Shown piece by piece: positions 16,444 through 31,822 of a DNA stretch of 64,000 nucleotides. The notes under the pieces are model-generated. The model did not search any database and was not told the origin of the DNA. It saw only the letters and a list, made by a program, of their open reading frames with translations. The position numbers were made by a program, and so were the translations under genes. Numbering within the stretch: position 1 is the stretch's first letter; each line of letters begins with the position of its first letter. Source of the stretch: Chrysomallon squamiferum (lineage: Eukaryota; Mollusca; Gastropoda; Neomphalida; Peltospiridae); contig CM022676.1 of assembly GCA_012295275.1 (NCBI GenBank), positions 17,369,771-17,433,770 of the forward strand, in the 5' to 3' direction.

Positions 16444-16733
16444 AAACTTAATATTTTTGTCAAATAAAAATATGAAAGAAAATAGCGGCAACATCTATTG
16501 AAATAAGTTAGTTGTATTTTTGTAAGCTATTAAATAAGCTAACATAAAATTTTATCCACTTCTCTGTAAATTTTCTGACAAAGCTGTAGATAAACAGAGG
16601 GCGATCAGCTGAATATTATCAACACATTTCATACAATAATTACTATCAGGAAATTAATTTAGTTATATTGAGAGAAGATAATAATTGTACTCAATCAGAC
16701 GTGTTTCAGACAGACATGTATATGTAGGCGTAT

Positions 16734-16807
<74 letters not shown>

Positions 16808-17290
16808 GATTGATAGAGACAGAGAGAGACAGAGAGACAAGAGAGAGAGAGAGAGAGAGTGAGAAAGAAAGAGACAGAGAGACAGAGTGAGAGAGACAGA
16901 GAGAGAGAAAGAGAGAGACAGAGAGAGACAGAGATAGAGAGATTAGATTAATCACAGTTATTAAAATAATCAAATGTATTAAATTTACAATTATACTTCT
17001 AGTTTGCGTATATTTGTGACATTGTATTAGTTTTAATAAACGTGAGACTTAAAACGTTTCCGTCATACCTGTCTTTTGTGCAGTCTCTCATTCACGCATA
17101 GAAACAAACTGTATGTATTTAGATTATTCAACTAATGAAATATATGCTATAGTATACTGAATTAATTAGTTTAAAAACAATATATATGTATGTCTCTCTG
17201 TGTGTGTATGTGTTAACAATACGAAATAAAGGTGTCTAATATATAGAGAAAGAATGTTCTTATTATTGTTATTACAATTATTATTATTAT

Positions 17291-17370
<80 letters not shown>
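17291..17370. repeat. (TAG)n microsatellite
   Basis: About 27 TAG units; the mirror tract near 30,356-30,380 has only about 7, showing large length divergence between arms. Confidence 0.95.
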
Positions 17371-17689
17371 CTATTATGTTATCTTTGCATCCTGTTTTTC
17401 ATTGCTATTAATTAATTATATATGTTATGAAGAGGATAGATAAGAGTCTGTATATATCCATACACGTTAAAAAAAGTTCTATTTTTGGTGTAGAAGTGTA
17501 TTATATTTGTCTTTTGTCCGACAAAAAAACCTGTAAAGCGGGCTTCACTTTATGACGATGAAAAAATTGTGACGGGTTTATTGAGAGAGGCTATTCTCAT
17601 TTATAACTGAACCGTTACCGAAAGTCTAAGATTTCATGATGTCATTTTGATCTTTACTTTTCTGTCCCGCAATCGAACACAGCTTCACG

Positions 17690-18446
17690 TTATGTTTTAA
17701 TGAATTGGTGTATCTGTACTTACAAAAGGAGCTCTGTTTATCTCTATGAGTTTGTACATCTTAGTATTTCTATCTTTAGATCTGTGTGAGTGCGTGCGTG
17801 TGTGCTTGCTTGTATATAGATAGCTTTAAGAACGTCTTAAATGTGTGCGTGTGTGTATGTGTGCGTGTGTGAGAGCGTATATGTGTGTCTGTGTATCTGT
17901 GTGTGTATGTATTTGTGTGTAGCTGTGTGAGTGTGTGTATGTGAGTGTGTGTATCTGTGTGAGTGTGTCTGTGTATGTGTGTGACTGTGTGTGTGAGTGT
18001 TTGAGAGCGTATATGTGAGTGTGTGCATATGTGTTTTATGTGGGTGACTGTGTGTGTGAATGTGTTTCTCTGATGATACAAGAGAGAGATAATAATAATA
18101 ATATTTATTATTATTAAACTATTTGATATTTTAAACAAGGACGTTTGTACTGTATAGTTTAAAAACATCACGATATGAACGAGTGAACTGCAAGATTATG
18201 AAAACAAGCGAAGCGATAACTTGTATTATTCATACTGGCCTGTAGGATATTTGTATAGTCATGATTTTCAGATAGACTGGTTCGACAAAACATTCATTTA
18301 AGATTACGAGAAACGGTGTAAATCTACAGAAAACAAAATAATATTAAGATAATAAAATAAAAAGTTCTGTATTGTTTCCAAGGGCTCTCTTTAGATTTAC
18401 AAATGTTGTGTAAATCTGTGAAACACGATATGTATTCTCATTTTAG

Positions 18447-18503
<57 letters not shown>

Positions 18504-18752
18504 TGACGAAGACATAATCCGCGGCAGCGGTTCCGTTTCATATACAGAAGATCACCTTAGAGAATTTCAAAATTTAGCCATGCTTTACATATATATATAT
18601 ATACATACACACACACGCACACACAAACACACACACACACACACACACATAGAATTATACATGTTCCTTCTTTTTATATATAAGTGTTATGTTTTCGTGA
18701 ATTGGTTTATTTGTTTTTACAAAAAATAGGTTTGTTTATCTTTACAGCTTTG

Positions 18753-18808
<56 letters not shown>

Positions 18809-18960
18809 CGTTTTTTGTGTATGTGTGTATACCAATGTGTATGTGTATATGTGCATCTATAATTGTGTGTATGTGTGTATATGTGTGTCTATGTATGTGT
18901 GTCTGTGTTTGTGTGTGTGTAGATATGTTTAAGAAAGAGTGAATACTACTCTGATTGTGC
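17690..18960. repeat. Tandemly related (CA/GT)-rich units (left arm)
   Basis: Segments 17,700-18,330 and 18,330-18,960 share the motif AATTGGT(T/G)TAT...ACAAAA...TCT next to long TG/CT tracts: imperfect (TG)n 17,790-18,065, (CA)n 18,450-18,501, (CA)n 18,603-18,650, (CT)n 18,756-18,802. The unique marker ATAATCCGCGGCAGCGG (18,526) appears once here and twice in the right arm (27,165 and, degenerate, 28,236). Confidence 0.6.
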
Positions 18961-18981
18961 AAAACGGACGTGACGGGTGTA

Positions 18982-19024
<43 letters not shown>

Positions 19025-19189
19025 TATGTAGTTATTGACAGTGCTAATTACTATATAAATTATTTGTCTTTTGTTCTGGAATTTACATTTGGTATCTGAA
19101 GTAGACAGCATCCGGATTAGTCACTGTTTTGTTCACCACAGATTAACAGTAGATGGAAGGGAAACTGAAATGTGCCGGTGTAGCAGTTA

Positions 19190-19230
19190 ATTACAAACCC
19201 CTGGAATTCGCACACCCCAGGGTTTGTAAT
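19190..19230. repeat. Short foldback hairpin, part of a possible MITE
   Basis: ATTACAAACCC(C)TGG (19190-19204) pairs with CCAGGGTTTGTAAT (19217-19230), a 14-bp stem with one bulge. A related inverted sequence, GGGTTTGTGATTTCCTGCTACAC, lies at 19,789-19,812 and resembles the inverted form of GTGTAGCAGTTAATTACAAA at 19,178. The 19,178-19,812 interval could be a nonautonomous element; no target duplication was established. Confidence 0.35.
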
Positions 19231-19857
19231 TTGCTAGGAAATGCCCCCCACCCAGTGGAATAGTACACTGCATAGCATTCCTGTTACTCCTATCTTCTGG
19301 CACACCACTGGCATAGACTGTGAATGTCAGTCAGAAGGGAAACGGTTATATACAAACAGTTTCTGACTACTACAGCAAGTGTTATCAGTACTTTAATTAA
19401 TTATTGTTTATGAAGGAAGTTGTTCAATAAATAATCTCCAATCAGACTGTCGCTCTTTTTATTTTTCAGTTGTGTATCACAAGAATGTGACCACAGCTTT
19501 TTGTAGCTGCAGCTAAAATTAAAGTCAGAAAAGCCTGACATTTTAAGGTTCCGTCGGGATAAAATATTTTTGTACAATTTAACAGACATACTATATTTGA
19601 AACTGTTGTTAAACACAAACATAAATAATTTTGGGCAAAAAAGCCCAGAAGTTTGACCCATTTCTAACGTGCAAATATTTGTTGTTCATATCAAAATCAC
19701 ATATGGAAGGAATGTTTATAGTGAGATGCAATTACAAACACAAACAATACTGCTATGTGTGGGTATATTAGCAGGGTTTTGTGATTTACAGGGTTTGTGA
19801 TTTCCTGCTACACTAGTTTATAAACAAATCCCGGTTAGTCCAAGGTTCTTTTGTGCA

Positions 19858-19858
19858 C

Positions 19859-19900
<42 letters not shown>

Positions 19901-20102
19901 TCTGATAAAACAATTTAAAACAGTTTATTTGTTTATTATTTAAAATTAACTAATGATTAGTGTTGGTGTGAATATCTGTGTGTGTGTGTGTATGTGTGTG
20001 TGTGTTTGTGTGTCTGTGATAAAACAATTTAAAACAGTTTATTTGTTTATTAATTAAAATTAACTAATGATTAGTGTTGGTGAAACCTAAGGCAACCGAA
20101 TA

Positions 20103-20138
<36 letters not shown>

Positions 20139-20468
20139 TGTGATAAAACAATTTAAAACAGTTTATTTGTTTATTAATTAAAATTAACTAATGATTAGTG
20201 TTGGTGAAACCTAAGGCAACCGAATATCTGTGTGTGTGTGTGTGTGTATGTGTGTGTGTGTTTGTGTGTCTGTGATAAAACAATTTAAAACAGTTTATTT
20301 GTTTATTATTTAAAATTAACTAATGATTAGTGTTGGTGAAACCTAAGGCAACCGAATATTTGTGTGTGTGTGTGTGTGTCTGTGATAAAACAATTTAAAA
20401 CAGTTTATTTGTTTATTATTTAAAATTAACTAATGATTAGTGTTGGTGAAACCTAAGGCAACCGAATA

Positions 20469-20510
<42 letters not shown>

Positions 20511-20712
20511 TGTGATAAAACAATTTAAAACAGTTTATTTGTTTATTATTTAAAATTAACTAATGATTAGTGTTGGTGAAACCTAAGGCAACCGAATATG
20601 TGTATGTGTGTGTGTGTGTGTCTGTGATAAAACAATTTAAAACAGTTTATTTGTTTATTATTTAAAATTAACTAATGATTAGTGTTGGTGAAACCTAAGG
20701 CAACCTAATATC

Positions 20713-20743
<31 letters not shown>

Positions 20744-20760
20744 CTGTGTGCGTATGTTTA
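19858..20760. repeat. Seven-copy minisatellite with (TG)n spacers
   Basis: Seven copies of a conserved core of about 75-95 bp (GATAAAACAATTTAAAACAG...TTAGTGTTGGTG, usually plus AAACCTAAGGCAACCGAATAT) start near 19,903, 20,017, 20,141, 20,273, 20,382, 20,512 and 20,625. Cores are nearly identical; the (TG)n linkers vary in length, giving periods of about 109-132 bp. Confidence 0.93.
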
Positions 20761-21008
20761 TGTATGTCTATACTATTACTCATTGTCTGCAGAAAAGAAA
20801 CAAATAAATAAAAAATAACAAAAATAAATAGTAATACCTGATACATTTACTTCTATATCTTTGTAATTCACCTGTTTACATTTTAAACACAAAATAAATA
20901 CAAAATAAAAATACAAAAATAAATAAGAAATGAGATGTTTTAATATATCATGCACGTGTTTGACAGAAATCAGTCCATTAGAAATCAAAAATTTCAAATA
21001 AAGTGTGT

Positions 21009-21037
21009 ATGACGTCATCACTGCTGTCTGACGTCAT
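21009..21037 (-). promoter_or_regulatory. Conserved 3'-flank hairpin, paired TGACGTCA (gene B)
   Basis: ATGACGTCA (21009-21017) and TGACGTCAT (21029-21037) form a 9-bp stem with an 11-nt loop, about 98 nt after the ancestral stop of gene B. Loop length and position match genes A and D although the flanks differ. Confidence 0.58.
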
Positions 21038-21134
21038 CAGAAATACAAAACGTAAACAAACATAAATAAATAAATAAATGAAAATATTAGCTGAGTGATG
21101 ACTAAAAGTGACAGTGTTTGAACGATGTTGTTTT

Positions 21135-22756
21135 TTACACTAAAAATAACAAAGCTGGTATTTGTCCTCCATACACACGTGTACGACCAAGTTGTCTCTC
21201 ACTGTGTTTAGATTTGTGTGACTCAGAAAATCTACAAACAAAAGAGTCTACAACAATTTCTGATTTACCTCCAACTCCACATCATGTGTTGTCTCCCTTA
21301 ACATTAACAAACAAGCTGTACTCAGTGTCTTTAGTAATCTTCACTGGACGACTGAACACGACGTCATACACGTCAGACACGTTTTCATATCTCTGTGTCA
21401 GCGTAGACCCGTCCAGTGTTTCGTCTGTTCTTGTGTCAGTGACGAAGGCGCTGACGTCGTAGTTTTGTGGTTCACGGTGACCGTACAACTGAAATCCGCG
21501 AAGTAAAGCTTTTTTGTTGACACAGAAAGTAATGGCGTCATCTTCTTTACCAGAACATGGGAAGCCCGAAACAAATTCAATATACCCTTTAAACCTGTTT
21601 ATTGTAATCTGTGTTTTAGGAATCATTGCAGTTCTCTTGTTTGAGTTAAAAGGTGAAACATCTTCATCTGGACAAAGGAAATGTTTTGTAATTTTGAGTT
21701 CTTCTGTCTCAGTGAGTATGTGAGTTGGTGTTACGTGTTTTACAAAATACGTCTGATCGAGTAATGGATAACGCACGTGCTTCACGACCTCTCCCAGTGC
21801 TTCGCGCATGTTTTTTTCATTTGTCTCTCTTCCTTCCTTCCTGCACGCGCTGTCAGCCCACTTCACAGCGGCTTCAAAAACATTTTTCTCGTCTGCTGTC
21901 AGTTCGTCTGATCGTACGATCTCAACCAGACATTCGTGACAAAGATCGGTGACTTCATCCGACTTCAAAACTTCGTCGCCATTTTCCAAAATGAAGTCCA
22001 GAGTTTTTTTCCTTAGATCATGTTTATCAAACAAGTGAGCTTGTTCCAGCACGATGCACGCATTCCGTGACGACAACGACGACTCCAAATAGTTGACACA
22101 CTGTTCTTCCAGTGTTGTGATGATGTACTTCCTCGATAGATACAGCAGACCGGTGACGTTGTCGCCTGTTAGGACGACGTCATCCGTGTAAAGATATCTG
22201 TGTAAAAGAAGTAGAGTAAGACTTTAAAATGTGAGATAACTATGTGAGATCAGTTAATAAAGATATCTGTGTAAAAGAAGTAGAGTAAGACTTCAAAATG
22301 TGAGATAATTATGTGAGATTAATTAAATAGAAAATAATTAGATTACTAACAAAAACTGTATTGTTATCAACGTTTCTGTCTGTATGTATGTCTCACTTCT
22401 TCACTGTGTTCGTACATGTGTTTCCATGTCTCTATGTGTGTGTGTCAGTATGGGTGTTTGTGTGTGCGTGTGTGTATGTGTGTGTGTTTTTTAACATACT
22501 TTAAAAACTCTGAAAAGATGTCTGCCTTCACATCAGGTATCACAATATCTGATTTTTCGCGAAGTTCTCCAGTCAACATCCGACTGAAAACTTCGCTTCG
22601 AATGATCAGAATAAACTGATGCGCGTCAACAGCCGTTTTTTGTTCCCCGACTAAACATCTGACGTCCGTGTGAGTTTTTGTAAGAAAAACGTGTTCAAGG
22701 CATTCTTTCAGATTCTTCCCTGTCTGCCAACCTGAGACTGAAGTTGAGGTGGCCAT
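21135..22756 (-). pseudogene. BTB-BACK-PHR copy B with premature TGA in the PHR domain and duplicated splice acceptor
   Basis: Exon 1 starts at ATG 22756 and ends at 22500 (257 nt, donor GTATGT). Exon 2 starts at 22197. The frame is open for 390 residues to a TGA at 21284-21282, exactly where A and D have Trp390 in the PHR domain. After the TGA the same frame continues 48 codons (SEIVVDSFVCRFS to ALLFLV) to a TAA at 21135-21137, so the only coding lesion is this Trp-to-stop change. Loss of the last ~48 residues removes C-terminal PHR strands. Intron 1 has a 69-bp tandem duplication (22,189-22,326) that repeats the 3' splice site; use of the upstream copy reads Tyr-Leu-Tyr-stop. The candidate 5'UTR donor is mutated (CAAG|GT to CAAG|AT). 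BTB and BACK are otherwise complete, so a truncated 390-aa protein is possible; a recent pseudogene is more likely. Confidence 0.88.
22189..22326 (-). repeat. 69-bp tandem duplication carrying the gene B 3' splice site
   Basis: Units 22189-22257 and 22258-22326 are nearly identical; each contains TTCTTTTACACAG|ATATCTTTAT on the minus strand. Genes A, C and D have one copy only. The result is two equal acceptors 69 nt apart; the upstream one adds 69 nt that contain an in-frame TAA at the fourth codon. Confidence 0.85.
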
Positions 22757-22776
22757 GTTCTCACTAGAAACAGAAG

Positions 22777-22862
<86 letters not shown>
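22777..22862. repeat. (TAA)n microsatellite just upstream of gene B exon 1
   Basis: About 28 TAA units beginning 20 bp before the gene B ATG (reading the minus strand), inside the candidate 5'UTR intron. The expansion sits where copies A and D keep the CRE site and unique sequence. Confidence 0.96.
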
Positions 22863-22899
22863 CATAATCATACTAAATATAATTTACAAATATTTCCGT

Positions 22900-23036
22900 G
22901 TACATATGACATGTACATGGACATATTCCAAAACCGAAACAACCACTTTTTATATAAAAAATTAATCAAAATCATTTCTAAAAACCGACTACTTTCTGTT
23001 TAACGCCTCTACTGCTGAACACTGAGATCAGAGATC

Positions 23037-23077
<41 letters not shown>

Positions 23078-23638
23078 AAGATAAGGAAAGAAAGAAAAAC
23101 ATCGGATAGATAAAGGATAAAAAAGAAATATCTTGTGGTTATGGTAATGATTACTATCCTGATGACGAAGACACAAAGAATTATTTTTATTATCAGTATT
23201 ATTATAAACAGAGGTGTGTGGTCAGTCAGGTAAGAAATATTTCACTGTGGGAGAAACGATTTTCATATCGCAATGTACTTGTGGTCATTTATAACAATTT
23301 ACCTCTCGAAAAGACAGCAAAATTATCCGTCAGTGACAGATCTAAAAAGAAACACTAAAGAACAAGAAATATTAATAAAGAAAAAAAAATAATAATAAAG
23401 AAACAAACCAGGATGCGATATTTTTGAAATAGAAAACAATTTAAAATACCTTCTAATTTAAACTTGATGATGGACAATTTATTTAAGCGACTATTTTCTC
23501 TCTGTCGACTCAACTGCTGTAGATCACCGCTATCACAGATCTAAGAATAAATGAATACAAATTAAAATAAAATAAAACGAAATGAAATAAAGTAAGCAAT
23601 AAATAGCAAAATATATCAATAAGAAATAATGGCTCTAC
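22900..23638 (-). other. Gene B 5' flank up to the gap
   Basis: No coding sequence. Carries the conserved BTB upstream block; the candidate 5'UTR donor is mutated (CAAG|AT near 23,135). The part next to the gap matches 41,111-41,480 on the opposite strand. Confidence 0.6.
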
Positions 23639-23838
23639 NNNNNNNNNNNNNNNNNNNNNNNNNNNNNNNNNNNNNNNNNNNNNNNNNNNNNNNNNNNNNN
23701 NNNNNNNNNNNNNNNNNNNNNNNNNNNNNNNNNNNNNNNNNNNNNNNNNNNNNNNNNNNNNNNNNNNNNNNNNNNNNNNNNNNNNNNNNNNNNNNNNNNN
23801 NNNNNNNNNNNNNNNNNNNNNNNNNNNNNNNNNNNNNN
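23639..23838. other. Assembly gap of exactly 200 N at the symmetry centre
   Basis: A run of 200 N lies between the 5' flanks of genes B and C, which point away from each other. The round length indicates a scaffolding gap of unknown true size. The sequences on its two sides are similar but not mirror-perfect: the left side continues the gene B 5' flank (related to 41,111-41,820), while the first 100 bases on the right resemble 38,395-38,460 before rejoining the BTB 5' flank at about 23,990. Confidence 0.98.
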
Positions 23839-24365
23839 ACATAAATTGTGTAAATTAAAACTATTTCTTCAGGTGATGAGTAGAAGTGTTAATATTTGAA
23901 CAATGATTATTATTTTGTTTCTTTTTTTTTAGGTTTATATTTAGGCCCTATATATTATATTATATTACATTATATTATATTTCTTGTCTGACTGACCACT
24001 CACCTCTGTTTATAATAATAATGATAATTATAATAATAATTATTTGTGTCTTCGTCATCATCATAGTAATCATTATCATAAGCACAAGGTATTTCTTTTT
24101 ATCCTTTATCTATCCGATATATTTCTTTCTTTCCTTATCTTTTTTTTTTAATTAATTAATTAATTTTTTACTTAGGTAGTTATTGATTTATTTTTAGACC
24201 TCTGATCTCAGTGTTAAGTAGTAGAGGCGTTAAACAGAAAGTATCAGCTTTTAGAAATTATCTTCGTTTGATTACTTTTTTTTTTTTTTTCGATTTTGGA
24301 ATATGTCCGTGCACAGGTCATATGTACAGGGAAATAGTTTTAAATTATTTTTAGTATGACGTTAC

Positions 24366-24404
<39 letters not shown>

Positions 24405-24630
24405 GAGTGAGTTATTGATGTCAAATTTTTATTTTATTGATATATATTCTTTTTGTTTTTATTACTTTACTTTTTTATTTATTTTTTATTATTACTATAT
24501 AATTAATTAATTAAAACATTTTAATTTAAGTTGACTTATTATTTTTTTTTTTCTGTAGAAATATTACAGTTCCATATCTGACCATTTTCTTTTTCCATTT
24601 CTGTCACTACTGCATATTCTCCTTCTTCTT

Positions 24631-24661
<31 letters not shown>

Positions 24662-24871
24662 TTATTATTATTATAATTGTTATTATTATTGTTATTGTTA
24701 TAGCTATTATTATATTCATTACTATTACTATTATTATTGTTATTATTATTATTGTTGTTGTTATTATAATTATTATTACTGTTACTGTTATTACTGTTGT
24801 TGTTATTGTTGTTGTTATTATAATTATAATAATTATTATTATTATTATTATCCTCTGTTTGTAGTTAAAAC
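23839..24871 (+). other. Gene C 5' flank
   Basis: Contains a shortened BTB upstream block (23,990-24,300; donor CACAAG|GT at 24,089), (TTA)n at 24,366-24,405, a degenerate CRE TGACGTTA (24,357-24,364), (CTT)n 24,616-24,660 and imperfect (TTA/TTG)n to 24,852. No coding exon precedes exon 1. Confidence 0.6.
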
Positions 24872-26166
24872 ATAGCCACCGCTGCTGGAATCTCAAGTTG
24901 GCAGACAGGAAAGAATCTGATGCAATGTATTGAACACGTTTTTCGTACAAGAACTGACACGGACGTCAGATTTCCTGTTGGTGAACATAAAACGGCTGTG
25001 GATGCTCACCGATTTATTTTGATCATTCGAAGCGAAGTTTTTCATCAGATGTTCACCGGAGAACTTCGCGAACAAAACAATATCAAAATACCGGATGTGC
25101 AGGCAGAAATCTTCTCACAGTTTTTAAAGTATGTTAAAACACACACACACACACACACAAATACACACACACACACACACATACATACGCACACGTATGA
25201 ACACAGTGAGACAAAAAGACATATATATAGACAGAAACGTTGATAACAATACAGTTTTTGTTAGTAATCTAATTATTTTGTAATTAATTAATCTCACCTA
25301 ACTATCTCACGTTTTAAAGTCTTACTCTACTTCTTTTACACAGATATCTTTATACGGATGACGTCGTCCTAACAGGCGACAACGTCATCGGTCTGCTGTA
25401 TATATCGAGGAAGTACATCATCACAACACTTGAACATCAGTGCGTAAACTATTTGGAGTCGTCGTTGTCGTCACGGAATGCGTGCGTCGTTCTGGAACAA
25501 GCTCACCTGTTTGATGAACATGATCTTAGGAAACAAACTCTGGACTACATTTTGAAAAATGGTGACGAAGTTTTGAAGTCAGATGAAGTCACCGATCTTT
25601 GTCACGAATGTCTGGTTGAGATCGTACGATCAGACGAACTGGCAGCAGACGAGAAAAATGTTTTTGAAAGCGCGTGCAGGAAGCAAGGGAAACAGACGAA
25701 TGGAGAAAACATGCGCGAAGCACTGGGAGACGTCGTGAAGCACGTGCGTTATCCTTTACTCGATGAGAGGTATTTTGTAAAACACGTGACACCCACTCAC
25801 CTACTCACTGAGACAGATGAACTTAAAATTACAAAACATTTCCTTTGTCCAGATGAAGATGTTTCACCTTTTAACTCAAACATAAGAACTAAATCACAGA
25901 TTAAAATAAACAGGTTTGGTATTACATTTTTTGGTTACTTGTCATGTCCTGGTAAAGAAGATGACGCCATTACTTTCTCTGTGAACAAAGACGCTTTACT
26001 TGGCGGATTTCAGTTGTACGGTGACCGTGAACCACGAAACTACGACAACAGTTTCAAATGTAGTATGTCTGTTAAATTGCAACAAAACATATTTTATCCC
26101 GCCGCAACCTTAAAATTTCAGGTTTTTCTGTCTTTCTGTTTTAGCTGCAGCTACAAAAAGCTCTAG
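24872..26166 (+). pseudogene. BTB-BACK-PHR copy C: start codon lost, two in-frame deletions, 3' end replaced by intergenic DNA
   Basis: Exon 1 homology is 24872-25128 (257 nt, donor GTATGT) and exon 2 starts at 25344. The ancestral ATG is ATA at 24872; the next in-frame Met is codon 17 at 24920, just before the BTB core. Relative to A, B and D, exon 2 lacks 21 nt encoding AAVKWAD in BACK and 12 nt encoding AMIP before PHR. After NYD (about 26045) homology stops mid-PHR and the frame runs 39-40 codons into DNA matching 19,500-19,607 on the left arm, ending at a TAG at 26166. All changes keep the frame open: 359 codons from the ATA, 343 from Met17. Known family logic says the PHR is destroyed. 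It could still yield a BTB-BACK fragment, but loss of the start and 3' end favours a pseudogene. Confidence 0.88.
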
Positions 26167-30030
<3,864 letters not shown>

Positions 30031-30853
30031 AACGTGAAACTCTGTTCGAATGCGGGACAGAAAAGTAAAGATCAAAATGACATAATGAAATCTTAGACTT
30101 TCTTTAACGGTTCAGTTATAAATGAGAATAGCCTCTCTGATTAAACCCGTCACAATTTTTTCATCGTCATAAAGTGAAGCCCGCTTTACAGTTTTTTTTG
30201 TCGGATAAAAGACAAATATAATACTCTTCTACACGCAAAATAGAACTTTTTTTTACGTATATGGATCTATACAGACTCTTATCTATCCTCTTCATAACAT
30301 ATATAATTATTTAATAGCAGTGAAAAACAGGATGCAAAGATAACATAATAATCGTACTACTACTACTACTACTACTACTAATAATAATAATAATAATTGT
30401 AATAACAATAATAAGAACATTCTTTCTCTATATATTAGACACCTTTATTTCGTATTTTTAACACATACACACACACAGAGACATACATATATATTGTTTT
30501 TAAACTAATTAATTCAGTATACTATAGCATATATTTCATTAGTTGAATAATCTAAATACATACAGTTTGTTTCTATGCGTGAATGAGAGACTGCACAAAA
30601 GACAGGTATGACGCAAACGTTTTAAGTCTCACGTTTATTAAAACTAATACAATATCACAAATATACGCAAACTAGAAGTATAATTGTAAATTTAATACAT
30701 TTGATTATTTTAATAACTGTGATTAATCTAATCTCTCTCTCTCTGTCTCTCTATCTCTCTGTTTCTCTCTCTCTGTTTCTCTCACTCTCTGTCTCTCTCA
30801 CTCTCTGTCTCTCTGTCTCTTTCTTTCTCTCTCTCTCACTCTCTCTTTGTCTC

Positions 30854-30885
<32 letters not shown>

Positions 30886-31791
30886 AGATACACCTACATA
30901 TACATGTCTGTCTGAAACACGTCTGATTGAGTACAATTATTATCTTCTCTCAATATAACTAAATTAATTTCCTGATAGTAATTATTGTATGAAATGTGTT
31001 GATAATATTCACCTGATCGCCCTCTTTGTCAGTAAATTCACAGAGAAGTGGATTGAATTTTATGTTAGCTTATTTAATAGCTTATAAAAATACACTTAAC
31101 TTATTTCAATAGATGTTGCCGCTATTTTCTTCTTTATTTTTATTTGACAAAAACATTAAGTTTTCTTTTATATATATATATATATGTACTTCTCATTTCG
31201 AACTTTTCTTTCCTGGTGAAGGTACATGCACACATATTTTCTTCCCACGAAAGAAAAGTTTGAAGAGACAAAGTGGAATCTCCCATGTTAGTTCAGTTAA
31301 CCTCTAAAAAAATACAGAAATCTTGAATATGGCGACTGTAAGGAGATAAAGATAAGATTTTGTTTTCACTGACGAACAAAGGAATGTTTTCTTCTTCTGC
31401 ATCTATCTTTCTTTTTTTTATTTCTTTTCATTTATATAGCTTTTCACGTCTCCATTCACGGCATAAACCAATTTGAAATATGTTCAAACCATATTTTATT
31501 TGTTTACTGAAGCGAAACTTACTATGTTGTTTGTTTGCACGGGTGAATAATAAAAAAGTTACAAGTGTTTTATAATGACAGATTTATTGATTTATTCCGG
31601 AGTATTATAAAGAACACACTTCAAACCCAAAGATGATGAAGAGATGCTCGTCTTATTAAATAAAGCAATAAAGTACATTGCAATTAAACTAATACAGCAC
31701 AAAACCTACACCTACACTTTCACTGTCACGAGAGATTTTAATGCGTAAAAACTATTATTTTATGTCAGAGATACTAATACTATTATTCTGT

Positions 31792-31822
<31 letters not shown>

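Larger units (their letters stand above)
19608..21455. repeat. 1.85-kb segment present only in the left arm (missing at gene C)
   Basis: Gene C loses homology to gene B after TACGAC (26045; counterpart 21456) and joins sequence matching 19,607 and below. The missing interval contains the 3' part of the BTB gene, its 3'UTR hairpin and the seven-copy minisatellite. Only about 2 nt (AC) are shared at the junction, fitting a simple deletion by end joining in the right arm. Confidence 0.8.

Noticed and set aside
19401-19661. 86-codon minus-strand ORF matching the chimeric tail of gene C
   Set aside because: As a gene: no recognised domain, and the mirror copy ends it early by a stop. Kept only as the origin of the gene C tail.
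19858-20760. Regular repeats with variable spacers resembling a CRISPR layout
   Set aside because: The spacers are (TG)n tracts, the repeats are about 75-95 bp, and the host is an animal; it is a minisatellite.
21282-21284. Selenocysteine reading of the in-frame TGA in gene B
   Set aside because: The position is Trp in A and D, no SECIS-like structure was seen downstream apart from the shared hairpin, and BTBD6-type proteins are not selenoproteins.
24564-24950. Ile/Arg-repeat ORF antisense to gene C exon 1
   Set aside because: Product of (CTT)n and (TTA)n tracts in the gene C 5' flank.
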